NCBI GenBank assembly: GCA_019114015.1
Contig: DXGG01000176.1
Coordinates: forward strand, 1 to 9,947
DNA length: 9,947 bases
From: Candidatus Onthomorpha intestinigallinarum
Lineage (GTDB): Bacteria; Bacteroidota; Bacteroidia; Bacteroidales; P3
Reading direction: 5' to 3'
Shown one piece after another: positions 1-8,026 of the stretch (its first letter is position 1; the number at the start of each line of letters is the position of its first letter). The translations under genes were made by a program, and so were the position numbers. The notes below the pieces were generated by a model. That model did no database searches. It was not told the DNA's origin and saw nothing but the letters and a program-made list of their open reading frames with translations.

Positions 1-50
1 ATAATGAGGGTTATGGTTTTGCGGAGAAAAAAAAGTTGTTTGAAAACTTG

Positions 51-78
51 GAAAACTTTTTCGGTTTCAAAAGTTTTC
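51..78. promoter_or_regulatory. Probable TetR-family operator: perfect 10-bp inverted repeat
   Basis: GAAAACTTTT at 51-60 is the exact reverse complement of AAAAGTTTTC at 69-78, with an 8-base spacer between them. A further direct copy of the half-site, GAAAACTT, lies at 42-49, nine bases before the copy at 51-58. The palindrome ends two bases upstream of a -7 promoter element (81-88) and so covers the region that RNA polymerase must contact. Dimeric TetR-family repressors bind such palindromes, and the first gene downstream encodes one, so autoregulation is the simplest reading. That is inference. The alternative, a transcription terminator of an upstream gene, is less likely because the stem is AT-rich and no clean T-run follows it. 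Confidence 0.5.
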
Positions 79-80
79 TA

Positions 81-88
81 TAATTTTG
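81..88 (+). promoter_or_regulatory. Bacteroidota-type -7 promoter element for the efflux operon
   Basis: TAATTTTG matches the Bacteroidota sigma-ABfr -7 consensus TAnnTTTG exactly and sits 25 bases upstream of the regulator's start codon. The matching -33 region is only a T-run (57-61), so the upstream half is weak. The inverted repeat immediately upstream would let a bound repressor block this promoter. No comparable element was seen in the short gaps between the downstream genes, which supports one promoter for all five. Confidence 0.5.
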
Positions 89-113
89 CCGGCGCATTTG
101 CAGTAAGGAAATA

Positions 114-725
114 ATGGACGCAAAGGAAAAAATATTGCAGAGGGCCTGCAGTTTCTTTTTGGAAACCAATTCATGCAAGGATGTGACAATGGACAAGATT
201 GCATCCTCTTTGGGCATTTCCAAAAAGACTCTGTATGAGCATTTCACGAACAAAAAGACTCTGATTTACGAATGCATAAACCACATTATGAATGATATAT
301 TCAGGGAATGTGTGATATGCAAGAACAATTCGGAGAACTCTTTCGATTGTTTTTTCAGGGTGTCCAACATTATCTGGAAGCACATACATTCGGCCAATGC
401 CAACTTTATCAACGACATAAAGAAATATTATCCGGAGATAATAGCTAAAATAACCGAGTCTCATGTGAATTTCGCAAAGCAGAACATATCCAAGTTCATA
501 GATGAGGCCGTATCGGAGGGATTCATTCTTCCTGATATAGACAAGAGGTTTATAGTCAACATGATAGGTCTGAACATGGCTCATGCTTCAAGTAACAAGT
601 ATTTAAGGGAGAACTTCTTTTACAGCAAGAAAAAGATAATCTTTCTTCATATTTGCATAATCATAAGGGGAATATCCACCATAAAGGGTATTGAATATAT
701 AGACAAATACATTTCAGAGGAATAA
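114..725 (+). CDS. TetR/AcrR-family transcriptional regulator of the efflux operon
   Basis: This is a cytoplasmic DNA-binding repressor-type protein of 203 residues, the normal size for the family. The N-terminal DNA-binding domain is clear. A first helix (about residues 3-18) is followed by the helix-turn-helix at about 24-45, with the typical segments TMDKIASSLGISKKTLYEHF and then a TNKKTLI stretch. The remainder (about 60-203) is helical and divergent, as expected of the ligand-binding and dimerisation domain, so the inducer cannot be named. The ATG at 114 follows an AAGGA ribosome site at 105-109 and places the helix-turn-helix at the usual distance from the N-terminus. It is the first gene of the RND efflux operon, 24 bases before the outer-membrane channel gene. 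By analogy with other TetR-controlled pumps it probably represses the operon until an exported compound binds. The specific target is inferred from position and from the palindrome in its leader. Confidence 0.9.
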   Translation: MDAKEKILQRACSFFLETNSCKDVTMDKIASSLGISKKTLYEHFTNKKTLIYECINHIMNDIFRECVICKNNSENSFDCFFRVSNIIWKHIHSANANFINDIKKYYPEIIAKITESHVNFAKQNISKFIDEAVSEGFILPDIDKRFIVNMIGLNMAHASSNKYLRENFFYSKKKIIFLHICIIIRGISTIKGIEYIDKYISEE

Positions 726-749
726 AATTAAAAACACGGAAAGAACAAA

Positions 750-2111
750 ATGACAAGAAGTTATTCATCAAAAATCAAAGTACTGACATTTGTTGTCGCT
801 TTGTTGTTGTTCGATTATTCGGTCTTGTGTCAGCAAACTGAAGGGGAACAGCTTGAACTGGATTTGAGCACTGCATTGAAAATTGCGCACGACAATAATC
901 CCACAATCAAGATTGCGGCATTGGAGATAAAGAGAGTTGACTACAGCAAGAGGGAAGCCTTGGGCGGTCTGTTGCCGTCCTTGTCGGCGAGCGGACAGTA
1001 CACCAACAACATAATGAAGCCGGTGATGTTCATGCCAGATGACTTTGCGGCAATGATGGGCGGTCAGAAATATATGGAGATAGGATACAAGAATTCTTAC
1101 AGTGCAACCGTCAATGCGGCCCTTCCATTGATTAACTTTTCCCTTTGGGAACAGATAAGGGCCAAACAGAACGACATAGACCTGATAATAGAGCAGGCAA
1201 GAGCTTCGAGAATAGACATGACCAAGCAGGTGAAGGACGCTTATTTTGCGGTATTGCTTGCAAAGAACAGTCTCAAGGTGCTTGAAACGAGCATAAACAA
1301 TGCAAAGGAGACTCTACGGACTACGGAGGCTTCCTACGAGCAGGGACTTGTGTCGGAATACGATTTGATAAGGGCTCAGGTTCAGGTGAACAATCTTAAC
1401 CCTTCGTACATTTCCGCAAAGAACGGTTTGGAGTTGTCCATACTGCAACTGAAGATGATATTGTCCCTTCCTATGGAGCAACCGCTTGAGTTTATGGAAA
1501 ATCTGGAAGATTTCAATGATGATGTGATGGCCATAAACATTGAGAGTACCAATACGGCCATAGAAAACAATACGGAGTTGAGGCAGTTGGATTTGAACAT
1601 TATAGGATTGCGGAATTCCTTGCGTATGGTTAATTCGCAGCATCTGCCGTCTCTTTCGGCCTTCGGCCAGTATTCTTATCAGACTCAGGCGGACGATTTT
1701 AAGTTCGGAGACTACAATTGGGTGGGAAGTTCGGCGATAGGCCTTCAACTTAACATACCCATATTCAGCGGCCGTACCGTTGTCAATCAGGCAAAGCAGA
1801 TAAAGGTTTCTCTTCAGGAAATGGAGTTGCAGAAGGAATATGCGGTTGAAGGAATAAACATTCAGGTTCAGTCTGCGATAAACAACATGAAGACGGCAAA
1901 GGAACAGTTGTTGGCCAATGAGGATGCCATAAGACAGGCTGAAAGAGGATATGAGATTGCAAAGGTAAGATACAATACCGGTTCGGGTACGATTTTGGAA
2001 TTGAACGACAGTGAATTGTCCATGACACAGTCAAAACTGAATTATCAGCAGTCGTTGTACAATTTTCTAACAGCACAAACGGCATTGGAAAAAGTGTTGG
2101 GTAAGGAATAA
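750..2111 (+). CDS. TolC-family outer-membrane efflux channel
   Basis: This is the outer-membrane exit duct of a tripartite efflux pump, 453 residues long, a usual length for the family. An N-terminal signal peptide is visible: basic residues, then a hydrophobic stretch at about 11-26 (VLTFVVALLLFDYSVLC). Cleavage probably falls near residue 27. The residue before the Cys is Leu, which argues against a lipobox. The mature protein shows the two internally repeated OEP halves, about 35-235 and 255-453. Each half has long amphipathic helices rich in Gln, Asn, Ala and Glu, and a beta segment near SLSASGQY in the first half and SLSAFGQYSY in the second. It should trimerise into a beta-barrel with a periplasmic helical tunnel that docks on the adaptor encoded next. 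It is co-directional with its neighbours and 48 bases upstream of the adaptor gene. The ribosome site (GGAAAG) is weak, as is common in this phylum. Confidence 0.93.
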   Translation: MTRSYSSKIKVLTFVVALLLFDYSVLCQQTEGEQLELDLSTALKIAHDNNPTIKIAALEIKRVDYSKREALGGLLPSLSASGQYTNNIMKPVMFMPDDFAAMMGGQKYMEIGYKNSYSATVNAALPLINFSLWEQIRAKQNDIDLIIEQARASRIDMTKQVKDAYFAVLLAKNSLKVLETSINNAKETLRTTEASYEQGLVSEYDLIRAQVQVNNLNPSYISAKNGLELSILQLKMILSLPMEQPLEFMENLEDFNDDVMAINIESTNTAIENNTELRQLDLNIIGLRNSLRMVNSQHLPSLSAFGQYSYQTQADDFKFGDYNWVGSSAIGLQLNIPIFSGRTVVNQAKQIKVSLQEMELQKEYAVEGINIQVQSAINNMKTAKEQLLANEDAIRQAERGYEIAKVRYNTGSGTILELNDSELSMTQSKLNYQQSLYNFLTAQTALEKVLGKE

Positions 2112-2159
2112 AAGAATGAAAGCATAATAAATAACAATACAAAGTATAAAGGATAAGGT

Positions 2160-3167
2160 ATGAAAAGACTAGTTTATTTGGCGGTTTTGTTGCCTGTTTT
2201 GGTTGCAGGGTGTTCAAAAAAGGATGCCGGAGATGCCAATGCCAAAACGGATGTTTACAATGTGAAAATAGAAGTGGCTCAACAAAAGGAGATAGACAGA
2301 ATATATGAATTTTCTTCCACTGTCGATGCTGATGTGAAGAACTATATATCTTCGGCAGGAGGAACGCGTATTGACAAGATAATGGTTGAGGTGGGCGATT
2401 ATGTGAAGAAAGGACAGCAGCTTGTGAAGATGGAGAACACCCAGTTGTTGACTTCATTGTCGCAGTTGGAGAATCTGAAAGTGGAATTGGACAGAATCAA
2501 GGCTCTTTATGCTTCGGGCGGAGCGAGCAAACAGCAGGTCGATCAGATGCAGACCCAATATGATGTGGCCAAAAAAAGTGCGGATAACTTGAAGGACAAC
2601 ATATATCTTACTTCTCCCATAAGCGGAGTTGTGACAATGCGTAATTTCGACAATGGAGACGTTGCCGGAACCCAGCCTATTCTTCAGGTCATGAAGATAA
2701 ACCCCGTTAAGCTTAAAATAAACATACCTGAAAGTTTTTATACCAAGGTATCCAAGGGCATGAAGGTCACTGCCAAGACGGATATTTTCGGTGATGAGGA
2801 GTTTAGTGGACATATTTCGTTGATTTATCCGACGATAGATCCCGCTACGAGGACGTTTACGTGTGAGGTAAGCGTAAACAATCCTAAATCGAAGCTCAAA
2901 CCCGGAATGTTCGGCAGGGTTGAATTGAATCTGGGTCGTGCAAATACCATATTGGTACCGGACAGGGCGGTAATCAAACAGTCTGGTTCTAATGACAAAT
3001 ATGTGTTTGTGGAGAAGAACGGACAGGTTGAGTACAGGAAGGTAGAGTTGGGCAGACGTTTGGGTGAAAGCATAGAGATATTGGGTGGAATAGATAACGG
3101 GGAAAGAATAGTTGTTTCAGGTCATTCTAAACTGATGGACGGCTCAAAGGTAAAGGTTATTAAATAG
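2160..3167 (+). CDS. RND efflux periplasmic adaptor (membrane fusion lipoprotein)
   Basis: This is a periplasmic adaptor that links the inner-membrane permease to the TolC-like channel. Its 335 residues are slightly short for the family. A lipoprotein signal is visible: MKRL, a hydrophobic core and the lipobox LVAGC, with the acylated Cys at residue 18. The order of domains is typical: a lipoyl-type half at about 60-92 (ISSAGGTRIDKIMVEVGDYV, then KKGQQLVKME), a compact alpha-hairpin coiled coil at about 94-148, the second lipoyl half at about 149-178 (TSPISGVVTM...NGDVAG), a beta-barrel domain at about 180-260 including DPATRTFTCEV and LKPGMFGRVEL, and a membrane-proximal domain to the end. 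The start is supported by the lipoprotein signal and by an AAGGATAAGG stretch just upstream of the ATG. It lies between the channel and permease genes, and the permease begins 28 bases after its stop. The exported substrate cannot be told from this component. Confidence 0.94.
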   Translation: MKRLVYLAVLLPVLVAGCSKKDAGDANAKTDVYNVKIEVAQQKEIDRIYEFSSTVDADVKNYISSAGGTRIDKIMVEVGDYVKKGQQLVKMENTQLLTSLSQLENLKVELDRIKALYASGGASKQQVDQMQTQYDVAKKSADNLKDNIYLTSPISGVVTMRNFDNGDVAGTQPILQVMKINPVKLKINIPESFYTKVSKGMKVTAKTDIFGDEEFSGHISLIYPTIDPATRTFTCEVSVNNPKSKLKPGMFGRVELNLGRANTILVPDRAVIKQSGSNDKYVFVEKNGQVEYRKVELGRRLGESIEILGGIDNGERIVVSGHSKLMDGSKVKVIK

Positions 3168-3195
3168 CAAATTTCAAAAAAAAGCTGCATAGAAG

Positions 3196-6100
3196 ATGAA
3201 GTTATACGAAAGCTCGGTAAAGAAACCTATTACAACATCCCTCATATTCGTTGCGATAATCGTATTGGGATTGTTTTCTCTCAGCAGGCTGTCCATAGAC
3301 TTGATGCCTGAGATAGAGATAAATCAGGCTTATGTCATTGTCACCTATCCCGGTGCAAGTGCCGAGGATGTGGAGAACAATGTGACCAAGGTTATGGAAA
3401 GTGCGTTGAGTACGGTCAGTGACTTGAAGGAGTTGACTTCGACATCAAAGGAGAATACGGCCATAATAGGATGTGAATTTGAATGGGGAATAGATATAGA
3501 TGGTGCGGTCAATGACATGCGGGACAAAATAGAACTGGTAAAGCAGATGTTGCCAGACGGGTGTTCCAATCCAATGATATTGAAGATATCCACGGATATG
3601 ATGCCTATATCCATCTTCTCGGCCACTGCAAAAGAAAGTACCAATGCTCTTTACAAGATTTTGGATGACGGGGTTGCTAATCCGTTGAATCGTATCAGCG
3701 GTGTGGGAGCTGTATCCATTTCAGGTGCTCCTCAAAGGGAAATTATAGTCAATTGCGACCCTACAAAATTGGAGGCCTACAATCTTACGGTAGAGCAGAT
3801 AGGTTCCATCGTTTCCCAGGAAAACCTAAACACTCCCGGCGGAAGCATAGATGTCGGCTCCGAAACCTATTCTCTTCGTATAGAGGGGGAGTTGGAGGAG
3901 AGTGCTCTTTTGAATGATATAGTAGTTGCAAATTACGGGGGGAAGAATATATTTCTTAGGGATATAGCCTATGTCAGTGACACCATACAGGAAAAGGCTC
4001 AGGAAAGTTATGTCAACGGTGTAAAAGGTGCAACGATAGTCATACAGAAGCAAACGGGAGCCAATTCTGTCAATGTCATGAACAAGATAAGGGCGGAGTT
4101 GCCTAAGATACAGAAAAATCTGCCTAAGGACATACATTTGCAGGAGGTGATGAATACGACGGACAATATAGAAAATTCAATTGCCTCTTTGGTTGAAACG
4201 TTTGTGTTGGCTTGTTTGTTCGTCATCATAGTTGTATTGTTCTTTTTGGGAGAATGGCGGGCCACGATAATAATAATGGTAACAATTCCTGTTGCGTTGA
4301 TATCTTCATTTATTTATCTGTTTATATCAGGCAACACTCTTAACGTAATTTCTCTTTCCGCCATATCCATTGCACTTGGTATGGTTGTGGATGATGCCAT
4401 AGTTGTTTTGGAAAATGTTACTACGCACGTTGAACGAGGCAGTAAACCGAGGGAAGCGGCCATATATGGAACCAATGAGGTTGCAGTTGCCGTTATTGCA
4501 ACAACGCTTACGTTACTTGCAGTATTTTTCCCGTTTACCATGATGACCGGCATGGCGGGCATCATGTTCAAGCAGTTGGGATGGATGATTTGTATAATAA
4601 TGATTGTTTCCACTGCATCAGCCTTGTCATTGACACCTATGATGTGTTCAATCATGCTTAAAAGGGAAAAGGACAAAAAGCACAATAAGTTGTTCTTGAC
4701 GGTTTATCAACCCATAAGGATTTTCTTGGACAAGTTGGATAATGCCTATGAGAGACTGTTGACATGGGCTGTGAGACATAAGACCGTTACCATAATCATA
4801 GCGGTTGTAATGTTCGGTCTTTCAGTATTTGGCATGACCCGTTTGGGCAGTGAGTTCATCCCTGCATCGGATAACGGACAAATAACGGGAAGTATGGAGT
4901 TGCCTTCAGGTGCAAATGTTGAACGTTCCAAGGAAATAGCTGCAAGGCTTGGTGAAAAAATAAAAAAGATTCCTGAAATCAGAACATATACTTATACGGT
5001 AGGTACTCCGTCCGAGGATGATGACAACTCTTTTGCCATGATGAACACTTCAGGAAGTAATTATATAAGTTTCAGAATCAGACTTTATGATTACAAGGAT
5101 AGAGACAAGAGCATGTTTGAAGTGGCGGAAGAATTGAGAAAGGAAATAGATACATACACCGAAGTGAAGAAATTCTCCGTAACGGCGGGAGGAGAAGGTG
5201 GCATGACATCTGGAAGCACCATCGATCTTGAAATATATGGACATGATTTTGAAACTACAGGAAGAATTGCCGATTCAGTAAAAGTGGCTATGGAAAAGAT
5301 TCCAGGATTAAAGGACGTGATTATTGACAGGGAGGATTATAAACCTCAATTCCAAGTTGATTTCGACAGGGAAAAGTTGGCGTTGAATGGCTTGTCGGTA
5401 GGGGCGGCTTCTTCCTACATAAGAAACAGAATAAACGGATTGACAGCTTCTGTGTTCAGAGAAGACGGAGAGGAATATAAAATAAAGATAAGATACGACA
5501 GGGCACATCGTCAGTCCGTTGAAGATATAGAGAATATCTTGATATACAATTCGGCAGGTAAGGCTGTGAGAGTGTCCGAAGTTGCAAATGTCGTGGAAAG
5601 CATGGAACCGCCTTCAATAGAAAGACAGGACAGGGAAAGGATTGTAAAGGTTACGGCAAAACTGTATGGAACTACGCTTGATGTTGCTTCTGCAAAAATA
5701 CAGGAAGCCATAGACAGATTGGATATTCCTACGGAAATAGGAACTAAGATAGGAGGTTCGATAGAAGACCAGCAGGATACATTCTCGGATTTGATATTGC
5801 TTTTGATTCTTATATTGATGTTGGTTTATATTGTAATGGCTGCTCAGTTTGAGTCTTTACGCTATCCTTTTATCATAATGTTTTCAGTTCCGTTTGCATT
5901 CGTCGGGCTTGTTCTGTCATTGGTCATAACAAATGAGACCGTAAACCTTATGAGTATGATAGGAGCTGTCATGCTTGTCGGTATAGTTGTGAAGAACGGT
6001 ATAGTGCTTGTCGATTACATAAACCTTAACAGGGAAAGGGGAATGAGTATTTCCCAATCCGTAATCTCAGGAGGCAAGTCAAGGTTAAGGCCGGTACTTA

Positions 6101-6324
6101 TGACCTCTGCCACTACCGTTTTGGGAATGGTTCCAATGGCAATGGGAATAGGAGAAGGCAGTGAGCTTTGGCAGCCTATGGGTATCGCAATTGTGGGAGG
6201 TCTGACCGTCTCTACCTTGGTAACATTGGTTATTATCCCTGTAATGTATTGTGTATTCGCTTCAAGGGAAGTTGTAAAGTACAGAAACAAACATTCATTG
6301 AAATTAAATAGAAGAACAGTATAA
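3196..6324 (+). CDS. RND-superfamily efflux permease (AcrB-like, HAE-type)
   Basis: This is the proton-driven inner-membrane pump of the tripartite system. Its 1042 residues match full-length AcrB-type permeases. The architecture is the duplicated RND fold: TM1 at about residues 11-30, a large periplasmic domain, a TM2-6 block from about 335-485, TM7 near 530-550, a second periplasmic loop, and a TM8-12 block from about 865-1030. Residues of the proton relay can be placed: Asp399 and Asp400 in TM4 (GMVVDDAIVVLENV), Lys933 in TM10 (GIVVKNGIVLVDY) and Thr970 in TM11 (RLRPVLMTSATT). These correspond to AcrB D407, D408, K940 and T978, so the pump should be functional. The Asp-Asp pair and the length favour hydrophobic or amphiphilic (drug, bile, lipid-like) substrates over heavy-metal pumps, but this is family-level inference. 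The ribosome site is weak (AGAAG), and translation may be partly coupled to the adaptor gene 28 bases upstream. The PII-like gene begins one base after its stop. Confidence 0.96.
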   Translation: MKLYESSVKKPITTSLIFVAIIVLGLFSLSRLSIDLMPEIEINQAYVIVTYPGASAEDVENNVTKVMESALSTVSDLKELTSTSKENTAIIGCEFEWGIDIDGAVNDMRDKIELVKQMLPDGCSNPMILKISTDMMPISIFSATAKESTNALYKILDDGVANPLNRISGVGAVSISGAPQREIIVNCDPTKLEAYNLTVEQIGSIVSQENLNTPGGSIDVGSETYSLRIEGELEESALLNDIVVANYGGKNIFLRDIAYVSDTIQEKAQESYVNGVKGATIVIQKQTGANSVNVMNKIRAELPKIQKNLPKDIHLQEVMNTTDNIENSIASLVETFVLACLFVIIVVLFFLGEWRATIIIMVTIPVALISSFIYLFISGNTLNVISLSAISIALGMVVDDAIVVLENVTTHVERGSKPREAAIYGTNEVAVAVIATTLTLLAVFFPFTMMTGMAGIMFKQLGWMICIIMIVSTASALSLTPMMCSIMLKREKDKKHNKLFLTVYQPIRIFLDKLDNAYERLLTWAVRHKTVTIIIAVVMFGLSVFGMTRLGSEFIPASDNGQITGSMELPSGANVERSKEIAARLGEKIKKIPEIRTYTYTVGTPSEDDDNSFAMMNTSGSNYISFRIRLYDYKDRDKSMFEVAEELRKEIDTYTEVKKFSVTAGGEGGMTSGSTIDLEIYGHDFETTGRIADSVKVAMEKIPGLKDVIIDREDYKPQFQVDFDREKLALNGLSVGAASSYIRNRINGLTASVFREDGEEYKIKIRYDRAHRQSVEDIENILIYNSAGKAVRVSEVANVVESMEPPSIERQDRERIVKVTAKLYGTTLDVASAKIQEAIDRLDIPTEIGTKIGGSIEDQQDTFSDLILLLILILMLVYIVMAAQFESLRYPFIIMFSVPFAFVGLVLSLVITNETVNLMSMIGAVMLVGIVVKNGIVLVDYINLNRERGMSISQSVISGGKSRLRPVLMTSATTVLGMVPMAMGIGEGSELWQPMGIAIVGGLTVSTLVTLVIIPVMYCVFASREVVKYRNKHSLKLNRRTV

Positions 6325-6325
6325 A

Positions 6326-6616
6326 ATGAAAGCAGCATTTATTGCATACAATCAGGCTCATGTTGAAGAAATAGAAGCAATACTTCGTCAACTGTCAATA
6401 AGAGGTTTTACCCGTTGGCAGGATATTCAGGGCAGAGGAACAAAGACCGGTGAACCTCATTTGGGAACTCACGCGTGGCCTGCCAAAAACATGGCGACAT
6501 TGTGTATTGTTGATGACTACATAGCTCCGATACTGAAAAAAAGAATACAAGCCCTGGACAACGATGCTCCGGAACAAGGACTTAGAGTTTTCTTTTGGGA
6601 AATAATAGATGTTTAA
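6326..6616 (+). CDS. PII-like small protein of the RND efflux operon
   Basis: This 96-residue cytoplasmic protein has no signal peptide or membrane segment. The order of predicted elements resembles the PII ferredoxin-like fold: strand MKAAFIAY, helix about 11-24, strand and turn with GFTRWQDIQGRGTKTG (about 28-42), a short loop with PHLGTHAWP (44-52), strand about 55-62, helix about 66-78, and a last strand QGLRVFFWEIIDV. The loop where classical GlnB/GlnK carry their modified Tyr is short and contains no Tyr, and the protein is shorter than the 112 residues of GlnB. That fits the divergent PII-like group reported next to RND efflux genes (PII-NG and relatives) rather than a nitrogen regulator. 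The start codon comes one base after the permease stop, so the two are almost certainly co-transcribed and translationally coupled. A role in sensing a metabolite or metal, or in adjusting permease activity, is inference. No ligand can be named. The fold assignment is moderately sure. Confidence 0.75.
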   Translation: MKAAFIAYNQAHVEEIEAILRQLSIRGFTRWQDIQGRGTKTGEPHLGTHAWPAKNMATLCIVDDYIAPILKKRIQALDNDAPEQGLRVFFWEIIDV

Positions 6617-6624
6617 TCATACAA

Positions 6625-6660
6625 GGGAGTCAAGGATTGCAGCGGCGGTCTTTGACTCCT
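6625..6660. terminator. Hairpin terminator shared by two convergent operons
   Basis: The arms 6626-6636 (GGAGTCAAGGA) and 6649-6659 (TCTTTGACTCC) pair over 11 base pairs with one G-T wobble, around a 12-base loop. The hairpin lies between the efflux operon, which ends at 6616, and the end of radA at 6663, so it is well placed to stop transcription from both directions. T-runs on either side are poor (TATTTAT on the + side), so it is not a textbook intrinsic terminator. Confidence 0.6.
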
Positions 6661-6662
6661 AT

Positions 6663-8024
6663 TTATCGCAATATGTAATTAACAATATCTTCTATTTTGC
6701 TTACGGGAACAATTTCCATATTGTAGCGGGACAAATCGCCTCTTTTTAAGTTGTACTTTGATACGTATATTCTCTCAAAGCCCAACTTGTCTGCTTCGGC
6801 AATGCGTTGCTCTATTTTTATCACAGGTCTTAACTCCCCGCTCAACCCTACTTCTGCCGCAAAGCAATGACGCGGATTTACAGTCACATCCTCTCCAGAT
6901 GATATAAGGCTTACGATGACCGATAAATCAATTGCGGGATCGGATACCTTGATTCCTCCCGCTATGTTCAGAAATACATCCTTGTTGCTTATTTTTATCC
7001 CTGCTCTTTTTTCCAATACGGCCAATAGCATGCTCAACCTTCTCAAGTCAAAGCCGGTAGAGCTCTTTTGGGCGGAAGGATAATAGGAGGTTGCAACCAA
7101 AGCCTGAGTTTCTATAAACATCGGACGCGAACCTTCCATGGTTGCAGCAACCGACGTTCCTGAAAGCATTTGATCCCTGCCCGACAATAGTATTTCGGAA
7201 GGATTGCTTACCTGCCTCAATCCGTAGGACTGCATTTCGTATATGCCCATTTCATGCGTTGAACCAAAACGGTTCTTTATTGAACGCAGAATTCTGTATC
7301 CGTAATTTCTGTCCCCTTCGAACTGAAGTACGGTGTCAACCATGTGTTCCAATATTTTGGGACCTGCAATACTGCCGTCCTTTGTTATGTGTCCTACTAT
7401 TATTATCGGTATTCCGCTCTGTTTGGCATAGACACTAAACAAGGATGCGCTTTCCCTTATTTGTGATATGCTGCCAGCCGATGATTCTATTTCACATGTC
7501 GTCATGGTCTGAATGGAATCGACTATGATGATTTGAGGGTCAACTTCCCTTGCTTTGTCTATTATGTTTTCAACATTCGTTTCAATCAATACATAGCAAT
7601 TGCCGTTATTGACATTTATTCTTTCAGAACGCATCTTTATCTGTTGGGCACTCTCTTCACCGCTTACGTACAGCACTCTTTTGTCATTGCAGTTCAGAGC
7701 GGTCTGCAACAGCAACGTGCTTTTCCCTATGCCGGGTTCGCCACCAATAAGCACCACCGAGCCGAGAACAAGTCCGCCTCCAAGCACTCTGTTCAACTCC
7801 TCGTCCTTCGTATCTATTCTTTGTTCCTTGTCATCCGGTATCTGACTCATCAGAATAATGGGAGAGGCGGAAGAAGACACATTTTTTGTCATGCGCGACT
7901 TTTCCCTGTGCAGCACCTCCTGCTCATAACTGTTCCATGCCCCGCATTGAGGACAACGTCCTATCCATACGGCAGACCTGGCTCCGCATTCCCTGCAAAA
8001 AAAAGCCGTTCTGTCCTTTGCCAT
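6663..8024 (-). CDS. radA: DNA repair protein RadA (Sms)
   Basis: RadA is a RecA-like hexameric ATPase that helps RecA-mediated recombination by promoting branch migration and single-strand uptake in DNA repair. The 453 residues match the family. Domains in order: an N-terminal four-cysteine zinc motif (C10, C13, C24, C27, within FFCRECG and GRCPQCGAWNS); a RecA-type ATPase with Walker A GGEPGIGKST (K101) and Walker B IIIVDS (165-170); the RadA-specific KNRFG motif at 250-254; and a Lon-protease-like C-terminal domain from about residue 290 to the end, with FDLRRLSMLLAVLEKR and a GGIKVSDPAIDL segment. All key motifs are intact. The ATG at 8024 gives the full zinc motif. It lies two bases after the stop of the DUF799-type gene, with AAGG as ribosome site overlapping that stop, so it is the last gene of a three-gene transcription unit starting near 9240. 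Confidence 0.98.
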   Translation of the reverse strand: MAKDRTAFFCRECGARSAVWIGRCPQCGAWNSYEQEVLHREKSRMTKNVSSSASPIILMSQIPDDKEQRIDTKDEELNRVLGGGLVLGSVVLIGGEPGIGKSTLLLQTALNCNDKRVLYVSGEESAQQIKMRSERINVNNGNCYVLIETNVENIIDKAREVDPQIIIVDSIQTMTTCEIESSAGSISQIRESASLFSVYAKQSGIPIIIVGHITKDGSIAGPKILEHMVDTVLQFEGDRNYGYRILRSIKNRFGSTHEMGIYEMQSYGLRQVSNPSEILLSGRDQMLSGTSVAATMEGSRPMFIETQALVATSYYPSAQKSSTGFDLRRLSMLLAVLEKRAGIKISNKDVFLNIAGGIKVSDPAIDLSVIVSLISSGEDVTVNPRHCFAAEVGLSGELRPVIKIEQRIAEADKLGFERIYVSKYNLKRGDLSRYNMEIVPVSKIEDIVNYILR

Positions 8025-8026
8025 CC

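Noticed and set aside
824..830. Possible lipobox (SVLC) at the end of the TolC-like signal peptide
   Set aside because: The residue before the Cys is Leu, which lipoprotein signal peptidase does not normally accept. An ordinary signal peptide is more likely.
1783..2457. A 224-codon minus-strand frame across the channel and adaptor genes
   Set aside because: It spans two well-supported + strand genes and the gap between them. Its composition (Pro, Ser, His, Cys-rich) is typical of an antisense frame.
6326..6616. Classical nitrogen regulator GlnB/GlnK
   Set aside because: The protein is 96 residues, has a short loop without the modifiable Tyr, and sits in an efflux operon with no amtB or glutamine synthetase gene nearby.
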